From Chloroflexota bacterium (lineage in GTDB: Bacteria; Chloroflexota; Anaerolineae; Anaerolineales; Villigracilaceae): a stretch of DNA of 55,939 bases. Position numbers and translations under genes: made by a program. Shown piece by piece: positions 16,053 through 24,036 of the stretch. The stretch is from positions 1 to 55,939 of the forward strand of contig JAJYLQ010000023.1 of the NCBI GenBank assembly GCA_021787595.1, read 5' to 3'. The notes under the pieces were generated by a model. It was not told the origin of the DNA and ran no database searches. It saw only the letters and a list, made by a program, of their open reading frames with translations. Positions within the stretch are counted from its first letter, which is position 1. Each line of letters opens with the position of its first letter.

Positions 16053-18035
16053 ATGACCGACGACCTGACAACTCGCGCGATCAACACGATTCGATTCCTT
16101 TCGGCGGATGCCGTTCAACAAGCCAACTCAGGCCATCCCGGACTTCCCATGGGCGCGGCTGCAATGGCCTTCACGTTGTGGACGCATCATCTGCGCCACA
16201 ACCCGCGCAATCCAAAGTGGCCCGGGCGCGACCGGTTCATTTTATCCGGCGGTCACGGTTCGATGTTGTTGTACTCGCTTCTGCATCTGACCGGTTACGA
16301 TCTGTCGCTCGATGAACTGAAAAATTTCCGCCAATGGGAAAGCCGGACGCCCGGTCATCCCGAATACGGTCTCACGCCCGGCGTCGAAACCACGACCGGC
16401 CCGCTTGGCCAGGGATTTGCGACGGGCGTCGGCATGGCGATTGCGCGTGAGCATTTGGCTGCGAAATTTTCTCCCGATTTATTCGATTACTACATTTATG
16501 GAATCGTCACCGACGGCGATTTGATGGAAGGCATTTCGTCCGAGGCCGCCTCGCTGGCCGGGCATTTGCAGTTGAGCCATCTGATCTATCTTTACGATGA
16601 CAATCGCATTTCGATTGACGGCTCGACGGATCTGGCGTTCACGGAAGACCGCGCCGCGCGCTTCGCGGCCTATGGCTGGTTCGTCCAGAAAGTGGACGAC
16701 GGCAACAATATAGACGCGGTGGATGCCGCGATCCAGGCCGCGAAGATCCATTCGCAGCCATCGCTCATTCTTTGCCGCACGCATATCGGGTTCGGCGCGC
16801 CGCACAAACAGGATACAGCCAAGGCGCACGGCGAGCCGCTTGGCGATGATGAGCTCAATGCCGCCAAACAAAACCTTGGCTGGCCGCTGGAGCCGCGCTT
16901 TTATATCCCCGAAGATGTGCTTGCGTTTTATCGCGAGAGCGTCGAACGCGGACGGAAATTCGAAAGCGAATGGCAAAGCAATTTCGATGCTTATAAAAAG
17001 GAACATCCCGATCCCGGCGCGGAATTGGAACGCCGTTTGAAAGGCGAACTGCCGCAAGGCTGGGAAGCCGCGCTGCCGGCGTTCCCGGCAGACCCGAAAG
17101 GCATGGCGACGCGCGCCTCATCTGGAAAAGTGCTGGCTGCACTTTCGAACATCATTCCCGAACTGGTCGGCGGCTCAGCTGATTTGACTCCGTCGAACGA
17201 TACAAAGTTCGATGGCGCAGGCGATTTCGAGAAAGACAACCTGGCCGGACGATATTTCCACTTCGGCGTGCGCGAACACGCGATGGGCGCGGCCCTCAAC
17301 GGCATGACGTTGCATGGCGGCGTGATCCCTTATGGCGGCACGTTCCTGATCTTTTCGGATTACATGAAGCCTGCCATCCGCATCGCGGCCATATCACACA
17401 TTCCCTCCATCTTCGTTTTTACTCATGACAGCGTCGGCCTTGGCGAAGACGGCCCCACGCACCAGCCGATTGAACATCTCGCGGCGCTGCGCGCGGTTCC
17501 AAACCTGACCGTGATCCGGCCCGCCGATGCAAATGAAGTCGTTCAAGCCTGGAAGTTCGCCATCGCCAATCGCCGCGGCCCGACTGTGCTGGCGTTGACG
17601 CGTCAAGCCGTTCCGACCTTCCAACCTTCAAACTTTCCAACCGTTGAGAAAGGCGCATACGTGCTGGCTTCGTTTGGAAAGAGAAAGCCGGACATTATTT
17701 TGATGGCTTCCGGCTCGGAAGTCAGTTTGATTTACGAAGCCGCGAAGAAACTTGCAGAAGAGGAATACAGTGTACGCGTGGTTTCGTTTCCGTCGTGGCA
17801 GCTTTTCGAGCAACAGGACGACGAATACAAGGAGGCTGTTCTACCGCGCCGCGTCAAACGCAGACTCGCCGTCGAAGCGGGAGCCAGCCTCGGCTGGGAA
17901 CGATACGTCGGCCTCGATGGAAAGATCATCGGCATTGACCGTTACGGTGCATCGGCTCCGTATAAAACCATCTTTGAACATTTGGGCTTTACTGTTGAGA
18001 ATGTGATTGCAGAAGCAAAAGAATTATTGAAATAG
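16053..18035 (+). CDS. tkt: Transketolase
   Basis: A 660-residue thiamine-diphosphate enzyme of the non-oxidative pentose phosphate pathway. The family start ([22 protein letters not shown]) and the diphosphate/Mg motif [19 protein letters not shown] (here VTDGDLMEG) are present. The Pyr domain motif ([36 protein letters not shown]) follows, and the C-terminal domain begins at YVLA. Residues 521-530 ([15 protein letters not shown]) are encoded by a run of TTCCAACC-type words (17616-17642) identical in style to the intergenic repeats around 18620 and 19090, so a repeat appears to have entered the gene at a surface loop. It is followed by rpiB and tal-pgi. Confidence 0.96.
   Translation: MTDDLTTRAINTIRFLSADAVQQANSGHPGLPMGAAAMAFTLWTHHLRHNPRNPKWPGRDRFILSGGHGSMLLYSLLHLTGYDLSLDELKNFRQWESRTPGHPEYGLTPGVETTTGPLGQGFATGVGMAIAREHLAAKFSPDLFDYYIYGIVTDGDLMEGISSEAASLAGHLQLSHLIYLYDDNRISIDGSTDLAFTEDRAARFAAYGWFVQKVDDGNNIDAVDAAIQAAKIHSQPSLILCRTHIGFGAPHKQDTAKAHGEPLGDDELNAAKQNLGWPLEPRFYIPEDVLAFYRESVERGRKFESEWQSNFDAYKKEHPDPGAELERRLKGELPQGWEAALPAFPADPKGMATRASSGKVLAALSNIIPELVGGSADLTPSNDTKFDGAGDFEKDNLAGRYFHFGVREHAMGAALNGMTLHGGVIPYGGTFLIFSDYMKPAIRIAAISHIPSIFVFTHDSVGLGEDGPTHQPIEHLAALRAVPNLTVIRPADANEVVQAWKFAIANRRGPTVLALTRQAVPTFQPSNFPTVEKGAYVLASFGKRKPDIILMASGSEVSLIYEAAKKLAEEEYSVRVVSFPSWQLFEQQDDEYKEAVLPRRVKRRLAVEAGASLGWERYVGLDGKIIGIDRYGASAPYKTIFEHLGFTVENVIAEAKELLK
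17616..17642 (+). repeat. TTCCAACC word repeat inside tkt
   Basis: ACCTTCCAACCTTCAAAC then TTTCCAACC, in frame within tkt. It matches the intergenic stretch 18620-18647 (AACTTTCCAACCTTCGAAC) at nearly every base. Confidence 0.55.
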
Positions 18036-18052
18036 GTGGTCTTGACATGGCG

Positions 18053-18109
18053 GCGATGGTCGAGTAATCCGAAGGATGTATCGAGACCCGCCGCCTACTC
18101 GACCATCGC
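18053..18109. repeat. GATGGTCGAGTA inverted repeat
   Basis: GCGATGGTCGAGTA (18053-18066) and TACTCGACCATCGC (18096-18109) form a perfect 14-bp inverted repeat; the loop holds GTATCGAGACCCGCCGCC. A related unit is nested in the repeat at 51549-51668. It directly precedes the rpiB ribosome site. Confidence 0.8.
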
Positions 18110-18118
18110 AGGAGACTC

Positions 18119-18583
18119 ATGAAAGTCGCTGTTGGTTTTGACCATGCAGGTTTTCCACTGAAAGAAATTATTCTCGAGGCTGTTCGCACTGTCGGACATG
18201 AGCCGATTGATCTTGGTACCTATTCATCCGCAAGCGTGGACTTCCCGGATTACAGCGAAAAGGTCGGACGCGCGATTCAAACCGGCGAGGCCGAGCGCGG
18301 AATTTTGGTTTGCGGTTCGGGCGTCGGCGCGTGCATCGCGGCCAACAAAATGAAAGGTGTGTACGCGTCGATCTGTCACGATACGTATTCCGCCGCGCAG
18401 GGTGTTCGTCACGATGATATGAATGTGCTCTGCCTCGGTGCTCGCGTCGTCGGTCCCGAACTCGCGAAGAGCCTCGCCTCTGCATTTTTGAGCGCGCGCT
18501 ACGAAGGAAATGATCCCGGCGGTGAAAGACTCGCGAGACGTGTTGGAAAAATTCATAAACTAGAAGAGGTTGGCAAGTTGTGA
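18119..18583 (+). CDS. rpiB: Ribose-5-phosphate isomerase B
   Basis: A 154-residue RpiB/LacAB-family isomerase that interconverts ribose-5-phosphate and ribulose-5-phosphate. Key segments are GFDHAGFPLK at the N-terminus, the active-site loop CGSGVGACIAANK with its catalytic Cys, and HDTYSAAQGVRHDDMNVLCLGARV. The start has AGGAG nine bases upstream (18110-18114). It sits between tkt and tal-pgi, completing a pentose phosphate set. Confidence 0.94.
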   Translation: MKVAVGFDHAGFPLKEIILEAVRTVGHEPIDLGTYSSASVDFPDYSEKVGRAIQTGEAERGILVCGSGVGACIAANKMKGVYASICHDTYSAAQGVRHDDMNVLCLGARVVGPELAKSLASAFLSARYEGNDPGGERLARRVGKIHKLEEVGKL

Positions 18584-18660
18584 TGTTGGCAGGTTTTCAG
18601 GTTGTTTGGCGCAACTTGCAAACTTTCCAACCTTCGAACTTGCAAACAAAGAGAGAGATT

Positions 18661-19071
18661 ATGCCGACGATCACGCGCTTTGAAGAAATCGAAGTATGGC
18701 AGACTGCGAGAGAGTTGACTAAATTGATTTATTCATTAACTGACGAAGGTGAATTTTCACGGGACTTTGGATTACGAGATCAAATTCGCCGCGCGGCAGT
18801 TTCGGTGATGAGCAACATTGCCGAAGGCTTTGAGTCTCAAACGCAGCAACAATTTGTAAAATATTTGGCAATAGCGAAAGCCTCGGCAGGCGAAGTTCGT
18901 TCGCAATTATATGTTTCCTGCGACATGAATTATTTGACTGAAGAGCAATTTGCCCGGGCATTTCAGCTTGCCGAGAAATCATCCCGTCAAATTGCTCGCT
19001 TTATTTCTTACCTCGAATCTCATCCTCAATCTCGTCAAATTCGCGAAGAACTTGCAGAATACGAAGTTTAA
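18661..19071 (+). CDS. Four-helix bundle protein (23S rRNA intervening-sequence family)
   Basis: A 136-residue protein of the S23/IVP family: F.E.EVWQ.ARELTK.IY.LT at the start, FSRDFGLRDQIRRAAVSVMSNIAEGFES in the middle, then KYLAIAKASAGEVRSQLYV. The members form pentameric four-helix bundles; function is unknown, and many occur as free-standing genes or in 23S rRNA insertions. I use ATG 18661, which has GAGAGAG upstream and matches the family start; an upstream in-frame start (18580) reads through repeat. Word repeats of the TTGCAAAC/TTCCAACC kind flank it on both sides (18584-18655 and 19072-19120), suggesting it moved in as a unit. Confidence 0.88.
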   Translation: MPTITRFEEIEVWQTARELTKLIYSLTDEGEFSRDFGLRDQIRRAAVSVMSNIAEGFESQTQQQFVKYLAIAKASAGEVRSQLYVSCDMNYLTEEQFARAFQLAEKSSRQIARFISYLESHPQSRQIREELAEYEV

Positions 19072-19145
19072 CTTGCCAACATCTTAACCTGTAAACTTGA
19101 CAACCTTGAAACCTTTTGACTTTCAAACCCGAAAACGAGAATACC

Positions 19146-21890
19146 ATGAACACAATTACCAAACTCACCCAACTCGGTCAATCCATCTGGTACGATAACA
19201 TTCAACGCAAATTATTGGAGAACGGCGAATTCCAAGCCATGATTGAACGCGGCGACATCCGCGGCGTCACATCCAATCCGAGCATCTTCAATCACGCGAT
19301 TGCCAATTCGCATGACTATGACGAAGCGCTGACTCCACTGGCATGGGCCGGCTGGGACGCGGAAAAAATCTTTTGGGAATTGGTCGTCGAAGATATCAAG
19401 GAAGCCTGCCGTCAGCTCTCGCCGCTTTACGAAGAATCAAACGGCGGCGACGGATACGTGAGCATCGAAGTCAGTCCGTTCCTTGCCAACGACACGGAAG
19501 CAACTTGCGCGCAGGCGCAGCAGCTTTGGGCGCGCGTTGCCAGGCCGAATCTGATGGTCAAGATCCCGGCGACGAAAGCCGGCATCCCCGCCATTCGACG
19601 CGCGACCGCCGCGGGCGTCAACGTCAACATCACGCTGATCTTTTCGATTGCGCGTTATCTCGAAGTGATGGAGGCGTATCTCAGCGGCCTCGAAGACCGC
19701 GTCGCCGCGGGGCATCCGATCCATCATATCGCCTCGGTCGCGTCGTTCTTCGTCTCGCGCGTTGACACGAAGGTTGATCCAAAACTTCCCGAAGGTTCAC
19801 CTCTGCGCGGCAAGGCTGCGGTTGCCAATGCCAAACTTGCTTATGAACAATTTGAGAAAACATTCCAGGGCGAACGCTGGGAAAAACTCAAAGCGCAAGG
19901 CGCGCGCCTCCAGCGTCCGTTGTGGGCTTCGACCAGCACAAAGAATCCCGCGTATCCCGACACGATCTACGTGGATGATCTCGTCGGCCCGCATACCGTC
20001 AACACGGTTCCGCCGCAAACGCTGGAAGCTGTCAAAGATCATGGCAAGACCGACATCACGATCAACAAAGACGTTGACAAAGCGCGCGATGAAATTGCCC
20101 AGCTCGAAGCTGCAGGCATTTCAATGGCTCAAGTCACGCAGGAATTGGAAGAGGAGGGTGTCAAGGCTTTTGCGGATGCGATCACCGCGTTGTTGAAAAC
20201 AATTGATGATAGACGAAAGAACGCCGCCTCTTCCCTCGGGCTGTTGGCGGACTCCGTTTCAAAAGCCATCACCCAACTCGAAGCGGATTCCGTACCCGCG
20301 CGCCTGTGGGCGCATGATCCCGCGTTATGGACGACTGATCCCGCGGGGCAGAGTGAAGTCACCATCCGCATGGGCTGGATGGACTCGCTCGAAAAAGCAC
20401 GCGCGTTGATTCCTGCTTACAAATCTTTTGCAGATGAAATTCGCCAAGCAGGTATTGGTCGCATTTTGGTTTTGGGCATGGGCGGTTCATCGTTGACGGC
20501 GGAAGTGTTAAGTTCGTTGTTTCCCTCGCCCCCATCCCCTCTCCTCGCGAAGCATGGCGCCTTGACGCCACAGGGAGAGGGCCACAGGGGTGAGGGCGAT
20601 GTCTGCCTTGCGATTCTAGATTCGACCGACCCGGCTCAGGTTGCCAAAGCCGCCGAAGACTACCCGCCTGATAAGAGTCTTTACATTGTCTCTAGCAAAT
20701 CCGGCGGCACGGCGGAAGTCTCGGCGAATTCCGATTATTTCTGGAAGCTCAGCAAAGGCAATGGTTCGCGTTTTATTGCGATTACCGACCCAGGCACTTC
20801 ATTGGAAACATTAGCGCGTGAACGCGGCTTCCGAAAAATCTTTTCGTCCGATGCAACCGTTGGCGGACGCTATTCCGCGTTGACGGATTTCGGCATGGTT
20901 CCCGCCGCGCTGCTTGGCGTGGATTTGGATCGTTTGCTCGACCGTGCGGATTGGATGAAACGTCAGTGCATGAAAGATATTCCTGCGGCGCGTAATCCCG
21001 GTCTGGCGCTGGGAGCCGTCTTGGGCGAATCCGCTTTGGCGGGCCGCGACAAGCTGACAGTCCTGGCCGATGCGCCGCTGTCCCCGTTGGCAGGCTGGAT
21101 CGAACAAATCATCGCCGAGTCGAGCGGGAAGAACGGCAAGGGAATTTTGCCCGTCCCGCTGGAGCCGCTCGATATGCCGGATGTTTATGGCAACGATCGC
21201 ACCTTTGTTTATTTGAGACAAACCGGCGAACTTGATAATGGCGTGGCGGTTTTGCGCGCTACGGGTCATCCGGTGATCGAGTTCCCGCTTGCAGATTCGT
21301 ACGACGCGGCGGCGGAATTTTATCGCTGGGAAATTGCGACCGCGGTGGCGTGTCACATCATCGGCGTCAACGCGTTCGATCAGCCTGACGTGCAAGACAG
21401 CAAAGATCGAACGAAAGCCAAGATCGCAGAATATAAATCCAGCGGAAAGTTGAATGAAGGAAAATCGGTGGAGTTGAAAGATGCAAAGCCAGCGCTGGCA
21501 GAGTTTTTGATGCAGGCGAAGGTTGGCGATTATGTTGCGATCAATGCCTATCTGCCTCGTAATGCTGATATGGTCGCTGAATTGCAAAGACTGCGCGTGT
21601 TGATCCGCGAGAAAACCAAATGCGCGGTGACGGCTGGTTTTGGTCCGCGCTTCCAGCATTCGACGGGACAGTTCCACAAAGGCGGCCCGAACACGGGACT
21701 GTTCATTCAAATCATTTCCGATGCCGAAAAAGATATGCAAATCCCAAACGAGGGCATGACCTTTGGAACGTTGATCCGCGCGCAGGCGCTCGGCGATTAC
21801 GAAACATTGGTTGCGCGCGGTCGACGCGTGATCCGCGTGCATCTTTCCAAACCGGAAGATATCGGTTTATTGGTGAAGGCTTTGCAGTAG
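19146..21890 (+). CDS. tal-pgi: Bifunctional transaldolase / glucose-6-phosphate isomerase
   Basis: A 914-residue fusion. Residues 1-370 are transaldolase ([31 protein letters not shown], and the Schiff-base lysine in [10 protein letters not shown]). The rest is phosphoglucose isomerase ([49 protein letters not shown]). It links fructose-6-phosphate with the pentose phosphate pathway beside tkt and rpiB. The start at 19146 fits the family N-terminus. Residues 460-485 ([12 protein letters not shown]...GEGD) are encoded by a palindromic repeat inserted in frame within a loop between GMGGSS and the following strand [14 protein letters not shown]. The repeat adds about 26 residues without a stop. 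Confidence 0.95.
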   Translation: MNTITKLTQLGQSIWYDNIQRKLLENGEFQAMIERGDIRGVTSNPSIFNHAIANSHDYDEALTPLAWAGWDAEKIFWELVVEDIKEACRQLSPLYEESNGGDGYVSIEVSPFLANDTEATCAQAQQLWARVARPNLMVKIPATKAGIPAIRRATAAGVNVNITLIFSIARYLEVMEAYLSGLEDRVAAGHPIHHIASVASFFVSRVDTKVDPKLPEGSPLRGKAAVANAKLAYEQFEKTFQGERWEKLKAQGARLQRPLWASTSTKNPAYPDTIYVDDLVGPHTVNTVPPQTLEAVKDHGKTDITINKDVDKARDEIAQLEAAGISMAQVTQELEEEGVKAFADAITALLKTIDDRRKNAASSLGLLADSVSKAITQLEADSVPARLWAHDPALWTTDPAGQSEVTIRMGWMDSLEKARALIPAYKSFADEIRQAGIGRILVLGMGGSSLTAEVLSSLFPSPPSPLLAKHGALTPQGEGHRGEGDVCLAILDSTDPAQVAKAAEDYPPDKSLYIVSSKSGGTAEVSANSDYFWKLSKGNGSRFIAITDPGTSLETLARERGFRKIFSSDATVGGRYSALTDFGMVPAALLGVDLDRLLDRADWMKRQCMKDIPAARNPGLALGAVLGESALAGRDKLTVLADAPLSPLAGWIEQIIAESSGKNGKGILPVPLEPLDMPDVYGNDRTFVYLRQTGELDNGVAVLRATGHPVIEFPLADSYDAAAEFYRWEIATAVACHIIGVNAFDQPDVQDSKDRTKAKIAEYKSSGKLNEGKSVELKDAKPALAEFLMQAKVGDYVAINAYLPRNADMVAELQRLRVLIREKTKCAVTAGFGPRFQHSTGQFHKGGPNTGLFIQIISDAEKDMQIPNEGMTFGTLIRAQALGDYETLVARGRRVIRVHLSKPEDIGLLVKALQ
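20523..20599. repeat. GAGAGG-family palindrome inserted in frame in tal-pgi
   Basis: CCCTCGCCCCCATCCCC then TCTCC on the left and GGAGAGGGCC then ACAGGGGTGAGGGCG on the right, with a nested TGGCGCCTTGACGCCA (20555-20570) at the tip. The same outer words occur in intergenic copies. The insertion keeps the frame and codes for Pro/Gly-rich residues. Confidence 0.85.
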
Positions 21891-21906
21891 TCGGCGGAGA
21901 AATCTT

Positions 21907-22308
21907 ATGCCCACTTTTGAAGATCAATACCTGGACGTTCTGCAAAATATCGAAATGGCGATCCTGAGCGTCTATCGTGAGCATCGTGATTTGGTGGATT
22001 ATGATGTGGACAAGGTTTTGAACCTGCTTTGGACGGAATATCGAAACGAAAAACAGGGCAGGATGGTTTCTGGGCCAAAATTTGGCGATAATGCCCAACT
22101 GGTTTATGACCGCGTCAAAGAGATGTGCGAATGGCGGCTTGGGCGGCAAACTATAAAGACGGATAAGGAGTTAATGCGATTGAAACCGGAGCCGATTTCG
22201 ATTGACGAAATGATGGCTTGCCTGAAGCGGATTCGCAAATCCATTGAGTTATGGACAAAACAGGGCGGGCGTCAGGGTTACTTATATTTTATTGATCACA
22301 ATATTTGA
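21907..22308 (+). CDS. Conserved hypothetical protein
   Basis: A 133-residue protein, mostly helical, with no membrane segment or metal motif: FEDQYLDVLQNIEMAILSVYREHRDLVDYDVDKVLNLL in pattern. I recognise it only as a small conserved protein of unknown role found in several bacterial phyla. It starts 16 bases after tal-pgi and ends just before the carbinolamine dehydratase gene, so it is probably cotranscribed. Start supported by GGAG at 21894-21897. Confidence 0.7.
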   Translation: MPTFEDQYLDVLQNIEMAILSVYREHRDLVDYDVDKVLNLLWTEYRNEKQGRMVSGPKFGDNAQLVYDRVKEMCEWRLGRQTIKTDKELMRLKPEPISIDEMMACLKRIRKSIELWTKQGGRQGYLYFIDHNI

Positions 22309-22320
22309 TTGGAGATGACC

Positions 22321-22662
22321 ATGACCACTCTCTCCCAACAAAAATGCGTTGCCTGCCGCGGCGGCGAGCCGACGTTGACCGATGCACAAATCGCTGAGCT
22401 TCAGCCGCAAGTTCCTGATTGGCAAATCAAAGAAGTGAACGGCATGAAACGACTGGAGCGCCTCTTCAAGTTCAGAGATTTTGCCGAGGCGCTTGCGTTT
22501 ACAGACAGAATTGGCGCCATCGCCGAAGAGGAAGGTCATCATCCACTGATCGTTACCGAGTGGGGAAGGGTCACCGTCAATTGGTGGACGCACAAGATCG
22601 GCGGCCTGCATCAGAACGACTTCATTATGGCCGCGAAGACGGATGAGTTGGTAAATTCGTAA
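22321..22662 (+). CDS. Pterin-4a-carbinolamine dehydratase family protein
   Basis: A 113-residue member of the PCD/DCoH family. The catalytic core [32 protein letters not shown] contains the paired His and the WWTH segment of the active site. The enzyme dehydrates 4a-hydroxytetrahydropterins; in bacteria without phenylalanine hydroxylase it may serve molybdopterin or other pterin metabolism. The start at 22321 has GGAG six bases upstream; ATGs at 22309 and 22315 lie too near or within that site. A second copy of its last 115 bases lies at 23845-23959, on the far side of the toxin-antitoxin module. Confidence 0.9.
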   Translation: MTTLSQQKCVACRGGEPTLTDAQIAELQPQVPDWQIKEVNGMKRLERLFKFRDFAEALAFTDRIGAIAEEEGHHPLIVTEWGRVTVNWWTHKIGGLHQNDFIMAAKTDELVNS

Positions 22663-22795
22663 CTTGTAATTTGTGCGAATCGGAGGGCTCGAGAAGATTG
22701 TACTTCGCCCTATTCTTTTAGCGCGTCCCTCAAGTCTGTTTTTTCTATCTACGCGCGGAAACGGTATAATATTTCAGGAAATTCGAAAGGTGATT

Positions 22796-23050
22796 ATGGC
22801 TCTCCAAAATATTGACCAACTCCTTAAGCGCGCAGGTAAATTGACGCCATCCGAGCGGTTATTGCTTGCCAGCCGCCTGATCCAGGGCGTGCGTTCCGAT
22901 TTGCCGTCTCGTAAATCGCGCCGCAAATGGCGTGACGCGGTTGGACTTTTGCCGTATCCAGCGCTGGGCATGGACGCACAGGCATACATCAGCAAATCTC
23001 GCCGTGATGGCGAAGCCCGCCGCTCTCGCACGATTAGGGATGGAAAATGA
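22796..23050 (+). CDS. Antitoxin-like protein paired with a PIN toxin
   Basis: An 84-residue basic protein. It begins MALQNIDQLLKRAGKLTPSERLLLASRLIQ, similar in kind to small antitoxins with an LTPxERLxLASxLIE helix, and ends in a basic stretch. Its stop overlaps the PIN toxin start by ATGA (23047-23050), the usual translational coupling of toxin-antitoxin pairs. A plausible -10 TATAAT is at 22765-22770. With the toxin broken, the antitoxin is probably a remnant. Confidence 0.65.
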   Translation: MALQNIDQLLKRAGKLTPSERLLLASRLIQGVRSDLPSRKSRRKWRDAVGLLPYPALGMDAQAYISKSRRDGEARRSRTIRDGK

Positions 23051-23172
23051 ATTTGGCCAAACGGCTTGAAAAGGTCAGGCTAATCTTTCTCGACACAGCC
23101 CCGGTCATTTATTGGGTCGAGAAAAATCCGCAATTTATTTCGGTTGTGCAGAGAGTTTTTGAGCGGTTGGAT

Positions 23173-23528
23173 GGGGAGCACGCAAAGTATGATACTGTTG
23201 GCGAATTCATTTTTCGCCTGTAAATGTGCGGCTGGAAACAGTTATACAAGCGCAATTTCTCGATTTCGCCAACAGTATCAAAGTATGTAAGCGCGGAGTG
23301 CGAAATCTCCAGATTTCGTCCCCAAACTAACAACCTTTTCGTGCACCCGTTGGATTATGGTTTTACCAAAGTCGCTTGACAGGATGACAGATTTGGGACG
23401 TGGCGCCATGGCGCCATCACGAACAGGCGAATAACGCGAATAGAGTCCTGAAGAATTCGTGAAATTCGCTCGTTCGCGGCATTCGCGTTAAGAATTTCCC
23501 GACTTTGGTAACGCCATGCCCGTTGGAT
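23173..23528. mobile_element. Composite MITE-like insertion with TTGGAT target duplication
   Basis: The insertion is bounded by TTGGAT at 23167-23172 and 23523-23528, with a third TTGGAT at 23350-23355 dividing it. The left part contains an 89-bp inverted-repeat element (23191-23279). The right part begins TTTTACCAAAGTCG (23361-23374) and ends CGACTTTGGTAACG (23500-23513), an inverted repeat, and holds TGGCGCCATGGCGCCA (23401-23416). Two successive insertions into the same short target would explain three target copies. No transposase is encoded, so movement must be in trans. Confidence 0.7.
23191..23279. repeat. 89-bp element with 15-bp perfect terminal inverted repeats
   Basis: GATACTGTTGGCGAA (23191-23205) and TTCGCCAACAGTATC (23265-23279). 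It shares the TTGGCGAA core with the ends of the 82-bp repeat family, so the two may be related. Confidence 0.75.
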
Positions 23529-23844
23529 GAGGGGAAGTTGACGGCGGTCGTTTCGCCGATTACACTGGCAGAATGCCTGGTTCTGCCATACAAACAAAAG
23601 AACGGGGAGATCGCCAGGATTTTTACCGAGTTACTCGTGAGCAGCGAAAGTGTTTTGTTCTACCCGATTGATGAAGTTGCTGCGGATCGAGCTGCAAATT
23701 TGCGCGCTCGTTACAATCTGACCTTGACGGATGCTTTTCAGCTTGCTGTAGCCATTCAGTCGGAATGCGAAGCCTTCCTGACTAATGATGCAGGCCTGAA
23801 ACACGTATCTGAAATTCCCATCATCGTACTGGCTGATGCAGAAT

Positions 23845-23959
23845 GATCATTGCGGGATGGGGACGAGTCACCATCAATTGGTGGACGCACAAGATCGGCG
23901 GCTTGCATCAGAACGACTTCATTATGGCCGCGAAGACGGATCAGTTGATTTCCTCGTAG
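23845..23959 (+). pseudogene. Duplicated 3' end of the carbinolamine dehydratase gene
   Basis: Translating 23858-23959 gives [20 protein letters not shown] and continues to ISS and a stop. This is the C-terminal third of the enzyme encoded at 22321-22662 with a few changes (V to I, E to Q). No start or N-terminal part is present. The two 3' ends bracket the toxin-antitoxin module, suggesting that the module arrived with, or was inserted beside, a foreign copy of the gene's end. Confidence 0.85.
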
Positions 23960-23984
23960 TTGATGAATTGAAATACAAAACGTA

Positions 23985-24032
23985 AAAAGCAAAACGCAAA
24001 GCTAAATGGGAATGCCATACGTTTCGCTTTTT
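23985..24032 (-). terminator. Likely terminator of the NicO-propeller gene
   Basis: AAAAGCAAAACG (23986-23997) and CGTTTCGCTTTT (24019-24030) pair over 12 bases with one G-U, separated by a 21-nt loop, with A- and T-runs at the two ends. It lies just past the stop at 24037. Confidence 0.55.
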
Positions 24033-24036
24033 TAAA

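Larger units (their letters stand above)
23047..23846 (+). pseudogene. PIN-domain toxin, interrupted by insertion
   Basis: The first part (23047-23172) reads MNLAKRLEKVRLIFLDTAPVIYWVE..VFERLD, with the N-terminal PIN strand and acidic D in FLDT. The last part (23529-23846) reads EGKLTAVVSPITLAECLV and continues to DAFQLAVAIQSECEAFLTND, with the later PIN acidic residues. Between them lie 356 bases (23173-23528) flanked by TTGGAT on both sides. Removing them joins ERLD to EGKLTAVVSP in frame and gives a normal VapC-like RNase of about 147 residues. As it stands the frame stops at TAA 23219-23221, so the toxin is inactive. Confidence 0.85.
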
